Source: Dermatemys mawii
Taxonomy: Eukaryota; Chordata; Testudines; Dermatemydidae
Direction: 5' to 3'
DNA length: 64,000 bases
Assembly: GCA_007922305.1 (NCBI GenBank)
Contig: ML677343.1
Span: 28,897,915-28,961,914 of the forward strand
Shown here: piece by piece, positions 1-13,600 of the stretch
Layout: every line of letters starts with the position of its first letter
Position numbering within the stretch: position 1 is the first letter of the stretch
Position numbers and translations under genes: made by a program
Notes under the pieces: generated by a model
Told to the model about the DNA's origin: nothing
Database searches by the model: none
The model's input: the letters and a program-made list of their open reading frames with translations, nothing else

Positions 1-1517
1 ACAATCTCTGCTCCAGAGAACTTATAGTTGCATAACTCAAGCCTTCAGGATTGAGCTGGTCCTGCATTGGGCTCCTTCTAGAAGTGGAAGTTACATTTAA
101 AACCTTTGAATGGATGCATCTGTGGCAAGATTTTAGTAAGAGGTTTGGTGTGTGTCACAGAGCCACCTTCTGAAAAGGACTGCAAATTGATATTGATGTG
201 AATATTGCTTCGTATTGACTTGGTAGGCCTGGTGCAGCACAAGACACACATATCAAAGATGCCCCTGTCCCAGAGAATGTAGAGTTTCAAAGGGCAACAC
301 AACACTGAAAGATCTGGAGAAAGAAGTCAATATATACCCGAAGGCACTCTGATTGCAGTTGCCATTGAGTTCTGCTGAGCGTTAAGGTGGGGGGAACACA
401 GTCATCATAGTGTGTTGTGGTGAAATCCATTGGAAATCTTATGGGTATATAGTCGAACAGTAAGCCCTCCCTCCCATGAGATACTGAGCATCTTTAGCTC
501 CTACGAAATGGAGTGGAACTGGCAGAAACTTGTCCTGCAGGATTGTACCATATGTGTCCTCTTAGGAGAAGTTGAACTGCTTTGCGTATCATCAGTTCAG
601 GACTGCTGAATGGACAAATACTCAAATATAAGGCTCTTCTGGAATTTCTGCTTGCATACCAAATGAATGCAGTATCTACATAGGATTTTAATGTAAAAGT
701 TTAATATAATATTATATTATACACACACACACTCACATGCAGCCTTTTGAAACAGGCCTTGTAGAAGGGAAATGAGGTGTAACCTTTGCCTTAAAGTAAC
801 CAACTTGCAGTGGCGACCCTTTAAAGTTTATGTGAGACAGCTGCATAACACACATTCAGTCAGTCTGTAGTGATTACCACAACTGTGGAGAATGCTGCCA
901 TGGCATCAGAGGCAAAACTGAGGGGTTTCTGAGTCATTAGAAAATGGGGTGAGAGGATAAATGTTCCCAGAGAAGTTGTCTAGAGCGCTCACCAGGACTA
1001 GAATTTCTGATGTCTCAGGTAAGCCCTGTATTTCTCCGTTTGGATGCGGTTCCAGGTTGGAAAATGGAACTGCTTTTAAATGGAAATGAGCGGCGTTCCC
1101 AGGTGGCCTGTGTAGCTGCCGGCATGATCTTGAGAGCAAAGAAATAGTAGTAGACTTGTGGCTCTGATGAGCTTGATGAACACACAGGAGAGAGCTAAAG
1201 GCAAATGCCGGTCTGTGACTAACCAGTTGTGAAGCAGAAGGGAAATTACTGTACTGTGCTGCATTTACTTCATTTGCTGAGTTATCGTGAGAACTGTATG
1301 TTCATGGAAAGATCAGAGACTGGCAGTCCTTCCCCATATTTGCAGCAATCTAGCAACATAGAAGTACAGTGGAAACATTCATTTTTCGCAATTCCTCAGT
1401 GCCTTGAGGCTCAGAGGTGCAGGACTCAGGCACAGGGCCTGAAAGCAAAGTAAGGGAATTGTGTGTGTGGCATAGAGGCTATTTAACAGAAACACATTTC
1501 TCACTTGCTTTTTTCAG
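1..1517 (+). other. CRISPLD2: CRISPLD2 intron, 3' part (partial)
   Basis: This stretch lies upstream of the first recognisable CRISPLD2 exon and ends in a pyrimidine tract plus AG at 1516-1517. I found no sequence matching the CAP-domain exons that should precede it, so those exons lie left of the window. The only simple feature is a short AT-rich run followed by an (AC)n tract near 700-735. Short open frames on both strands show no family resemblance. Confidence 0.6.
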
Positions 1518-1618
1518 GGGGAACTGGATTGGAGAAGCTCCTTATAAAAATGGCAGGCCCTGCTCTGAATGCCCACCTAGCTACGGAGGAAGCTGCCAGA
1601 ACAGCCTCTGTTACAAAG
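1518..1618 (+). CDS. CRISPLD2: CRISPLD2 exon: cysteine-rich hinge
   Basis: The acceptor is a T-rich tract ending TTTTCAG; the donor is AAAG|GTAGGA. The first base completes a codon, and the exon leaves one base of a split codon. It encodes [20 protein letters not shown] and on through four further cysteine-region residues to LCYK, the EGF/ICR-like hinge that follows the CAP domain. Spaced cysteines (CSECPP, GGSC, SLCY) fit the family. Confidence 0.93.
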
Positions 1619-4600
1619 GTAGGACATCAATAAGCTATTTCTCTCAGCTCAGTGCATTGTGAGGAAATGCAAATGATCTCCCCTAGGTCCTTTCTGTATG
1701 ATATGGAGAAACTGGAAAAGAAATATTCCTGGACACCTTTAATTAAAAGCAATTACCGATGTGTGTGCTTTTAATTCACCATGGTTAACTCTGAAACTTA
1801 GAGAATAAAGTGAAGCAGGTATTATATGAGAATATCTGAAGCAGCAATGCCATGTAACTCCCTAAAACCTAGAGATCAAATTCTACTTGTATGCACCGGT
1901 GTAAATCCAGAGTAACTCCATCAGCTCCATAAGGTTTCTCTGAGTTACCCCGGTGTAACTGAGATCAGTTTGGCACAATGAATTTAGGATTCTGTATGTT
2001 GTAGCTATAAGCAGCACCATCCTCATTTGGTTTGCTCTATAAATGTTGCTCTATTTAGTAAATGAAAACTATTATTAATTCTGAAACCAAAATGAATGAA
2101 ATTGCTCATATCATTTAAAATAGGGGATGCACCGGAGCTGTGTGTCGATGGTATCTTCTTTCTTTACCTACAGAAGCCTTTTCCTCTATGAAGGAATGAG
2201 CCTGTTTTCAGAGATGCAGACAAACTCACTGGAGACTTGTTCAAGGCAAAGATTTTGGGCCCAAATCAATTTAGGTGCTTGATTTTTAGTAGCCTGAGCA
2301 GTGAGGAAGCAAACAGAGTGCAGGTATGCAATGAATTTCATATGGAAGAGAAAAGAGATTGGAATGAGACCACTGGCTGTACAGCTGGAGGGAGAAATTC
2401 CTCTATGGGATCAGCCATCGGTTTGTCGGTATCATTCCTCTCTTCACTGCTGGGGATGTAAGCAAAATGAGGTTTCAGCTAGGACAAGTCAAGGAAAGTG
2501 GATTTAGCTAGAGCCAATTTGGAGCTGTTTCCCCCTAATTATGGACTTTGGGGTATGTCTACATTGCAACTAAAAACCCGTGGCTGGCTCATTCCAGCTG
2601 CCTTGGGCTTCCAGGGCTTGGACTGTGGGGCAGTTTAATTGGGGTGTTGACTTCCGGGCGGCCTGGAGCCTGAACTTTGGGACCATCCCACTTCCTAGAG
2701 CCTGGGCTCAGAAATCGGCACTGCAATGAAACAGCCCCAGCGCCCAAGCCACAGAAGCCTGAGTCAGCTGGCACAGGCCAGCCACGGGCATCTGCCTGCA
2801 GTGTAGACTGATCCTCAGAGGACACAAGAGCATTTACGTTGCAGCACAGTAAGGAGAAATGAGTAGTGCATGTTGTGTAGCTTGATTTGACCTAGCAGTG
2901 ATGACCCTGCCAGGACCTTCATTTCAGAGTGGACAGAATAAATCTATGATGAGGATAGTTTTGAGGAGGACAGCCTGCCTGAGAACAGGAGGGCATTAGC
3001 CACCTGACTATTTAACTGGTTAGGATCCTTTCTTGACGGTCTCCAGTGAATATGCCTGACTCTCTTAGAGGACCAACCTTTTCCTCTGCTGAGTAAAAGC
3101 TGTTCTGGTAAATAGCCTGAGAAATAATAGTAAGACATTCACACACACGCATCAGCATTCTAAGTGACAGATCACTTCAACCAGTTAGACCTTTGTTCTT
3201 TAAGCAGTGCTTTCGATGCCGAGTAAATAAATGGTATGAACCCAGGACTCTTTTCCTGGTACTTTATCCACCCTCGGAGTCTGGCCCATTCTGTATTTAA
3301 CTTGCATTTTGTTGAGTTTCCAGCTGTTTAGAAATGGATTGTCAAACCAAATAGAATTTGCCACGAAATATCAGTCCTCTTGCAGCTCGTCTGACTTCAC
3401 TATTAATGCCAGGATACTGTTTTACCTCCCCCCACACCCAATAAGATGACCACTACATACAAAAGCCTGAGTTGGATGAGACTAATGAAGTGGAGGTCCC
3501 GCAAATTACAGGGGAAAAACATGTGCGGGTGCAAGAACGGGTGACCAAACCCACCAAATCAACCAAGACCAAGAAAATCACCCCAACCACGGACAGTTTC
3601 ATGAGTAAGAGATCTTCTTTGTCTTCCACATTCTATAAGCTTTTACATATCTCTCTAGGAGTGTGTGCGCATATGTGTGTGGGTGCGGAATGAGATGCCA
3701 AGAGGCCTCCAGTGAAAACTTGTGTTGAGGGCCAGTGAAAATAATTGGATATTTTCTTTGGCCAACTTGTTTGGAAGCAATATTTTGTGTGGCCAACTTG
3801 AGGCCTGATTGTTCAGACAGCTCTGAGAAGTAGGCCCTTTTACAGCATCTCGGAGTGGATGCCCAAGAATTGAGGCACTCAAAATCACTAGTTGGTCTGT
3901 ACTGGTTCTTCTGTCACACTCATTGTCATAGTATCTGAGCACCTTTAGAAAATCTTGGCCATGATCACTAGATTATAGTCATATCTAGGCATTTTATTTG
4001 TCCATGATTTGCTGTTTTACTCATTTGAACTATGCCAAACTCCATGTTCACCACCTTGACATCCTTTCTGGATTTTGTCCAGAGGGAGAAGGGGGACCAG
4101 CTCTGCTTGGCAGGGTCTGCCGAAATACTCATGGAATTGATAGTATCTCTTTAAAGGTTTTTCTAATTGTTTTAATTTAAAGAGTGATCTGCTGCAAGTG
4201 AGCTGAGGGGAGTGAGCATATCCTTCTCAAGGCTATCTACTGGAATGTGGGTAGCCTATAATAAGGTGGATGATAGGAGTGATGAACACTGTCTTTAGGC
4301 TGTAAATTGAAGACTTCTGGTGTTAAGTGTTTCCTCCAAGTTAGTATTTACAAAGACACCTGTGTGATGAAAGGAGTGGCTGACGTGGCAATAAAGTGAC
4401 TGACGTAAAACTGCTTCAGGCTTATTGTTCTGAGTTAGAAGTTCACTATTGCCAGTTATTCTGTGATAAGAATTCAATCTTTCTACACAGAAGATCTCCT
4501 GGAGACCATGTCATGTACCTGAGTTATCACTATAATGCAGTCGACCATTTATCTCTGGGCAGTTTTTTCCTTGCATTCTCGTCTCTTATGTCTCCTCCCT

Positions 4601-7600
4601 CCCCCTTTGTTTTTTCTAGCACAGGTCATTAAGTGCGACACCAAAATGAGGGACAAATGCAAAGGATCAACATGTAACAGGTAGCGTTTTATTGACTTCT
4701 GCTGTAGTGGTCATTGAACTGGCCGCCTTAAACCTTTTGCAAATATGGAGCGGGCTGGGTTCTGTTTATCATGACTAGAATCCAAATGCTGTTTAAATCC
4801 CTGTGAAAAAAGTCTTTCGTTCCTCTTAATGCAAACAATTAGGCCAAATTTAGCAGTAAGGTGACTCAATTTACTGCATGCTTTAAATGATGAATGGCCA
4901 TGATAACCCACAGCTCCCAGGTGGCCAGTCTCATTTAGTAAACCTTGGCACAATCATTTTGCATGCCTCTTGTGTTGCATTCCCATCCAACCTTAGATCA
5001 TCAGTTCAAAGCTTGTCCCTGCCCAGGTGGTCAAGAGCCCTGCTTAAGGCCCCAGTAAGATACACTGAAGTTTATTGCTTGTAAAAAAACGAACCCACAA
5101 AATCTAAATATTGATCTCATTCTTCAGGGAAAAGGTATTTGAAAATGTGGCCATTTTGCAAGTCTGGTTTTAAATGGAGTCGTTAAATGACACTAATGGG
5201 ATCACTATGACATTAACTGTAATAAAAGTCTGACTCACATTTCGCGTTCACTACAAACATATATATCTATATCTTTAACTAGGTATCTGTGCCCAGCTGG
5301 CTGCGTGAACAGCAAGGCAAAAATCTTTGGAACATTCTATTATGAGACTGTACGTACTTTGTTATAGATGACATTTATGGGGGTTTTAATGGTAATAATA
5401 GAAATGGAAAATGCTGGCAATTCTAATGTAACATAGATTTTCTGCCTCCCATGCTGGTGCTGCAAACTGTATTAACTTGTATGATAAAGATAATCTCCAT
5501 TTTCCCATCTAGATGATAAAATCAGTGCTGAAAAGAGTATCTACTCAGGATTTGATTTGGTTCTGAGTGTCCTCTATGCCCCCTAAGTTCAAGAGAAGTT
5601 GAGGGTCCTCTTGTACTTCACAGGAGTACATAGTATCTTTCAGGATCTATCCCTCAGTGCAGTGAGCTATTGGGATGGAAGAGAAACTTTATATTAGAAT
5701 TGCTTCTCAAGATGGTTCACAGGATGCTGGATTTTTATTTTTAGGGTAGCTCATTGAATCTTGAATGATCAACATTGTTTATAATTAGGGCAGGTCAACA
5801 ATTTCCTGTCAAAACTGATTTTGACGGAAAACTGGGGGTTTGGGTAAACAATTTGGTTTTACAAAATGTGTCTGCTTTCTGATGAAAATTTTGATTTTTT
5901 TATTTTTAAAAAATGCCCCAAATATATTGACAATGAAATGCTGCTGCAGATGGCTCATGGGAGTTGCAGTTCAGTTGCTTTGGGCTCCTGTTCTTCTCTG
6001 TGGGCTGGGTTTCCCTCCAGACTGCCTTTCCCATGATGCATCATGGCCATACAACTGCCAAGAAGCACTACCTCCACTCACCAAGGGATTTTTGGCTGAA
6101 ATATTTCAGCTTTGGCGTTTTTGTTGAGAGCTCAAAATTTTCGGTGGCGGGGTGGGCATGTTCCAGCCAGCTCTCCTTATAGTTTACTTTTAAATACTAT
6201 ATTTTTTATTTTAAAAAAATCCATGTTTGTCCTTAAATCAATTAAGGCTTAGAATAAAAATAAATCCACGTTATAACAATAAAATTCAGCAGGCTGAGAT
6301 GATGCAGCATTTGTTCAGTAAATGTTAGTCTCTGTAAGTTGGTTTTTAAGTATTTCTTTTGCATATATATTTGTTAAATGTTTCTTTTTGGCTTAGAACT
6401 ATTTAGGAAACATTAGTATTCACATACTATTTGTTATGTGCTTTCCAGGCATCCAGTATATGTCGTGCTGCAATTCATTATGGCGTCATAGATGATAAAG
6501 GAGGTCTGGTTGACATCACTAGAAAAGGGAGATCATCCTTTTTTGTCAAGTCTACAAGAAATGGCATTGAATCTTTAAGGTAATTTTTCTCTGAGAAAAG
6601 CTCTCTCGTGTGTGTAGGGGGACCATGACTTGTGCAATACATTGTTGCTCCACATTTGCCACTGTTTACAAACAATAGAGAGTAGATCTTAAAGTAACTG
6701 TAGTGCATTTATTCAATGAAATAAATATACACATTTCTTGTTTTGCTTTTCAGTAAATATAAACCTTCCAATTCATTCATGGTTTCCAAAGTCACAGGTA
6801 AGTTTAAATGCCTTTTTGTCATTATAATGTTGAGAAGAAATCAGTGGTGCTTGAGTTTATTGTAATACACGGATATCATCATTCCCTGGCCATGTTATTT
6901 TTTTAATCTTAAATGGGCAAAACTTTTTGTAGCCAAGAGACTCTTCCTATTTATGATTAGAATCGGTCAGGAAAAATAAAAGTGGCATTTTTCAAAACAT
7001 TTCTCCCCCATTTTACAACCACTTTGAATAATGCCTCAGCTTAAGGGGACCACGTTTCCCAAAGGGAAAATGGGACACTGCATAGGGCTGGCCTGAGGTA
7101 TCCTCCCCTGCCCCTCACCCCACCCAGAGCTGGCCTAAGCTGCTTGCCCATCCCCCGTTCCCCTCCTGAGCCTTCCCTCAGGCAGGGCTCACATACTAGA
7201 TAGGGTGACCATATTTACCAAAGGTTGGGGCTTGCATTGCTGCTCACCCAAGCCCTCTCTGTCCCCCCGACCTGAGTCCTCCTTTTCCCCTGCCCCAACC
7301 CCCGCACAGGGCTGGCATTGCCTTTCGCACCCCCCCCCCACCCTTCTTCCATGTTTCTCCACACTCCACTTTGTGACAAAAGTGGGCATTTGTCCCATTT
7401 GCTCTCACCAACTGATCAAGTTGGCAAAAGCAAAACGCACAAATGCCCACATTTGCCAAAGAAGTCGAGATGACCGGGACAGGACTTAAAAATGGTTTGT
7501 ACTACTTTGAGCTGCTTTAGGGTGAAGTCTCTCTGGCACTGACAACTGGAAAGTTAAAAGCAATACTGTCAAGTCCTTTAGACTCAGGATTTGACCCAGA

Positions 7601-10600
7601 ACTTGCCAGGAAAACCCCTCTGTAATCAAAAAAATCTGTAACAAAATCACACCACTCCGTTTCTCAGATATTCTTTTCTTTAAAAAGCCATGGTCCTTGC
7701 AAAAGGATTTTCTAGCACTTTAATAGATCTCCAGCATAAATCCCTAATAAAAATCTCTCTTCAATGTCAGCTGTTTCTAATGAAGACATTGAAGTTATTC
7801 TTCCGGCTGCATCAGCTGGGCATGCATGCTGTCAGATGTGATGAGTGACTAATGCTTCTGTTTACTTCAGGAGCACCAGCTATTTGGCTTCGTAATTCAT
7901 CTCTCTGTTGATTTCCACAGTGCAGACGCTGGATTGTTACACCACCGTAGCTGAACTGTGTCCGTTCAAAAAGCCAGCAACTCATTGTCCAAGGTAAGCT
8001 GTATTTCTCAAATATGTTGGTATTTCCTTTGAATCTAGACCTGTAATGGGATAAGGGAAAGAGAAGCTGAAGGACTGGATGGAGATATTGAACTCCTCTT
8101 ATTTGATTATAAACTAAAGATATATCAGATTAACTGGGGTAAAAGTTAAATGAGGAAGCTTTTTCCACATCCAAAACAACAATACTATAAGAATAAAATC
8201 GCCTGCTTTCACAAACATGTTTGTGATCTGTGCATACCCTCAACACTGGCATACAAACAAGTATCAGGATTTAAAATCCATATTTTTGTGGGTTTATTAC
8301 TAAGTTTTTTACATGCTTCAGCAAGATAAGAGGGTCTGAACAGAAGACCCCTCCTCAAATTGGCCTCAATCTGTGCATGTGCAACTTTGCACGCTTTGTT
8401 CATTCACGTGCATGTGCAGTTTTGGGACGCTATCACTTGTACACCCAAATGATACAATTTACACACACAAAATCTTCTTCCTCTTGATCCTAGCATGCGA
8501 ACGAGCTTTGCTCGTGGAAATTCCATCGAGTGCATGCATGAATGACGATGGACAAAAAACTCCACCTGCAAATGACTGTGTATTGGGGGGCTGGGCACAA
8601 AGACGGAAGCGACGCTTGAAGAATTTGGCCCAATGGCCTTCATTACCTCCTGTCTCACTGGCCTAAAAGAGTCTCATTTGCAGCTGTGTAGTCATTATAG
8701 AGTTTTAGCTGAAAGGGGGAAAAAAGAACCAGTCAGCTGCTGCCACCTGCAAACCAGACGCTGGCCCTCGAAGGCTTCCTTCCAAGAGCTCAAGAATTCA
8801 ACTTGTTTTTCTCTTATTCCTTGACGTAGCGAATAAATATGAATACATTATTTTTCAGGGCGTACTGTCCAGCCCACTGTAAAGCTGAGCCAGCATACTG
8901 GGCACCAGTCTTTGGCACCAAGGTTTATGCAGATGTGAGTATCTCTCCAAATAACAAGGTGACTGTACTGAAATGACTGGATGCCCATGGTGATTTGAGA
9001 GATTCCTATTCCATGAATTAGGAAGGTCAGAATTGCATAAAGTCCCTATAAACAGCAAGGAAATACTCTGCCAGCACATGGGAGAGAAATGTCCCTTGCA
9101 TTAGTTGGACACATTGATTAAATGTATCTAATGTTGTACTTCAGAGTTAGCATTATGGTGCAGTGGATAGGGCGTCAGGAGAGTTGGGTTGCACTCCCAT
9201 TTCTGGCACTGATTCTCTCTGCAGCCTTAGGAAAGTCACTTAACCTCTCTGGGGTTTTGTCTGTAAAATGGGGTTGATGCTTGTCGACCATTGTAAAGTC
9301 TCTTGAGATGCACAGATGAAAAGTGAATAGCTTTTATGGTTGCACATGTTACATTATTACTCAACATAGCTTGCAAAAATAGATTCCCCCACTTCTTTTC
9401 TGCAAGTAGTGTATGATTTGTGAGCAGAATGTAATATGTGGGTGGTTTTTTTTGTTTGTTAGCTCTGTAAACTGACAATGCAGGCTTAGTATAGCTTCTC
9501 ACTGCTCTTATGGCTCACTCTCTACATGGAGAGATGCAAATGTATCAGAAAATATTCCTAGCAGGATCATTAGAGTATACAAAATAATATGCTTGGTATT
9601 GCTCTAACCATTCAATATTTGGTTGTAGCAACTCTTCCTAAATTTCCACCTAGAAAGTGAGTTTTCCATTTGGTAGGAAGGGGGGGCTCTAGGTTCCATT
9701 TTTGTATATTATGTATATCCAGATCAATATAGAAAGAAAATGTGCATTAGACATTTGTTCTGGAGGTTGCAGGCCTTGGTGGAGAATTGCCTATTGTTTT
9801 GTTGATGTTAGCTAGTGAAGTTCATTCTTTTTTACCTTTGTAGTCACAGGCAGCATTAGGAAAAACACAGAGGAATTTGAAATTGGTGTCAGTTGTGGTT
9901 TGGCCCCAGAACTGGCACATGGTTAAATAAGATTGTCCCTCCCAAGAATAACAATTTCAGTGGGCAAATGATCAGGTAATTAACTGATCAGAAGAATCTC
10001 ACACAACTATTTCAGTTGTTTATATTTTTATAAAGTTATATGAATAAAGTCACATTATAATCACAGGCCAGTTTTCTGTTTACTCTATTCATCTATTAGG
10101 GCAATGATTCCATTGCCTCTTTAGATCTATAATAAGCCAAACATTGGCATGTAATTGTGATGATAAAATATTGTTTCTAGAACGGCTTTCACCCCAAACT
10201 CTTTCCAAAATATATAGGCAGGAAAGATTTCATATATTTCTGAAAAATAGCCACCCCTGCTGGGAACCATAGCATGTGCTCTTTGTGTGTATTGTATAAG
10301 CACAGAAAGTAGAGAAGAATGCTACCCAGTAGAAACAGCCGGGAAAGTTTTAGTGGTGGAGAAGCACTGGAATGGGTTACCTAGGGAGGTGATGGAATCT
10401 CCTAACTTAGAGATTTTTAATGTCAGGCTTGACAAAGCCCTGGCTGGGATGATTTAGTTGGGGATTGGCCCTGCTTTGAGCAGGGAGTTGGACTACGTGA
10501 CCTCCTGAGGTCCCTTCCAACCCTGATATTCTAGGATTCTAGTTGGAAGAATGTGACTATCCACACTAGATCTGCGGCAGGAGGAGTGGTGAAGAATGTC

Positions 10601-13600
10601 ATAAGATCTTTGAAGATCACAAGTGCTCAAGACCTCAGTTTTGCATCTGATCTGAAAGAACTCCATAGCTGCTAAGATGTCCCTGCGGCACTAATTAATT
10701 ACCATCATCTCGGTCCTGCATAGTGTTATGATTTATACTGACTTAGAGGCACTAGTGTCCTGGTTCACACGCCCCACTTCTTGTGAATCTCTGGGTTTGG
10801 GATTATATGAACTGGGGCATGGAATGTGATTTGGGGGAAAATTACTTTGCTTGCTCCGTCAAGGATTGATTAGATCTCCATTAGACTAGTATGGCCAGGA
10901 CGTCAGACATGACAAGTCTAACAAGGCATGTGTTGAAGAGTTTAGGAGCATTAGCAGAATGGCAGGAAAAGACAGGACTAGACTTGGTACAGAAGAAGGG
11001 GCTTGAGGAAGCTGTGGCAGAAGATTGTAAGCACAGTGAGGGGTACAAAGAGAAAAATTCTTTGCGTTAATGATAAATCCGAGGACTGGAAGGCTGATAA
11101 AATAAGCAAATGTTCAGTGCAATGAGAATTTACTCCAAAGCCTTTCCCAGAGAGGGTACTGTGTGTGTGGAATGCTCTGCTCAAAGGCATGCAATGAAAT
11201 AGCACAAGCCATGAAGCGGAAATAAAATTAAAACCGTTAACAAACAAAACTAGACAAGTGTTGGTCTTCTGATGTGTCCTATGGATTCCCATCCATAAAA
11301 TGGCACCCTCGTGGGACTTGTGTATGTATGTCACAGAGTCTGTCCTTTTTAATAGCTTAACTACAGAAAACAAAGTATTTTTCCCCACTGGGTTTGTACT
11401 CTCTCACTCTCTGTCATGTCAGCAGCACATTCAAAACCTTGACCTGCAAAATGGTTCAGCAGCAGAGGAGTTAATGGAGCAATAACCTGTGGGCATTAAC
11501 ATCATAAAGTCACTACTAAGTAGGGTAGCAGAATCCAGTTCAATGTGCTTCCAACCTTCTGATTGGCCTTGGAGAGCTTCAATGTTTACGTGATCCCAGG
11601 ATGCATGTGAAAGTTTGTTTTACTACAGAGCACAAAGCCCCGACATCAGGAAGAGAGGATTTTGGCTGTACTTGGTTCAACTTTGGTTAGTCCATAGCCT
11701 CAGGAGAAACTAACCTCTGCATCATGGGATTTTAGCAGCTTTAAAGAAGATTCTGTTTTCTTCTCATAGAAATAAGGATGCTATTTTAGGTTGCCTGATG
11801 TCAAGGGCTTGGGAAAGGTATGTTTATAGGAAGTAAGGTCAGTGTTGTTTTGGAAACTAACCAAAGAGTCAAAGAAGCCAAGGCACTCATGATCAGTGAC
11901 CTCTAATGTGTTGCTGAAGTGTAATTGCTAGAGCCTTAAAATGTGCATGATAAATTGTGGAATCAAACAGTAAGGAGGAGGAGGCAAACACAGGTCATCA
12001 AATGCAGATGTTCTGCATTTCTGCAAAAAGTTATTTCCAGTGTAGAAAAAGATGTTCCATGACCTTGAGGAAAGCAGGACACTGACTGTGATTAAAAACA
12101 GGCAAATGAAAGCACATGCACAACTCTCCTCTCCCTGGCTTCAAGCATAAAGTGATTTGGCCCATGCATTGATGCACCTTAATACATGGCCATGTGCATG
12201 AAATGGATGAAGCACCAAAAGCAGAAACAGGTGCATTTGTAAGGGCCGCATCATTAACTTTAATGATGCATTTTCTTAGACTTGCAAGTTTGATTTGCAA
12301 GTTTGAGAGACTAGGTCAGTAGAGATGTAATCAACCTCTGACATCCCTATCCTTTATGGGCAATAGGCAGCCTGGGTGGACCAATCCTGGCTCCTGTTAC
12401 AGACGTTAAAATTTTTTTTTTCCATTGAGGGCCTCCCACCAATGTAAGACAGGCATATTTTGAAAACCTTTGGCACTATCTTCTGACCATCTCTGGTGGA
12501 TTATGTGCAAATAGCCAGCATTGTGTTAATTACAAAACCAGGGTGAAATCCTTCATGGTGATTCAGCAGGATGATGCACAAGTTTCTCCAGAGATAAAAT
12601 GGAAACCTTAAAATATTTGGATGTTTAAAACTGAAGTGGACAGAGCATTAGAGCACATGCTGTAGGGGAAAATTTAGATCTGGCTCCAAACTTCAGAGCT
12701 CAGGCCCATCTCCAGAAGAGTCCAGTTTCCAAGCTATAGAAGGGTTAAGAAAAGTCAGAGCTTCTTTACAGTAGGTTTGCAGAGTCAAGTGGTGTACATG
12801 GGACATGGCGGAATAACTGCCAACATGTGGCCAACAAACTCCATCTTGCATGGCTTCAAAAAATCCATCCGTTTCTGCTGTGTCTAATAGTCTTGCTGTT
12901 TTGGAGGGCAGATGCCTGGGCATCTTGGACACTAAAGCTGGGAAAGATCACAAGTGAAATGCACACATCACTGTCCAGTGAAATAGAATAAATGGACATC
13001 ATTGACTCTTTCCACTCCTAAGAGAGAACCCAAATAACTGTTTGGATTAAAACCTGATTGGGTAGCCAAGTTTGCTGTTAAAAGTTTAGGACGGAGATCG
13101 TTATGGGCTGAGAGAGAACCACGGCCTCATGCTCTACCAAAGCTAACTTAGCCCTCCACCCTCATCCCACAAAATGACTTTGCTGTGAGGGGCACCTGCG
13201 GGCTGCTGTGCCAGGATCTAATTTTGGTTGTTGCGTTTAGTATGCAGGTACTGAGTGGGGTTGGTGGCCTGTGATATACAGGAGGTCAGACTAGATAATC
13301 TGGTAGCTCCTTCTGGCCTTAAACTCTCTGACTAGTTTAGTCAAATCAACCAAAATATGGATGATTTTTCTTTCTTTTTCAGCAATAACATCACTTATTT
13401 CCTATTCCCATTAGTTCCAGTTTCCATCGGTGCTTCTTTTTTGAATGGGGCTGGCTTTCATGCAAATGGTATCCCGAAAGGCGTTGTGGAGTTAGGCAGT
13501 AGAAATGCAGAGATAGATAATATTTGTGGGAGCAGGAAATGAACTGGCACAGCCAAAGAGGAAGGTGTTATGTCCATGGCATATATGTAGAGAGTTAGGA

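Noticed and set aside
10978..11388. 136-codon minus-strand frame in the long intron
   Set aside because: No recognisable motif, low-complexity hydrophobic stretches only, and no support from neighbouring exons.
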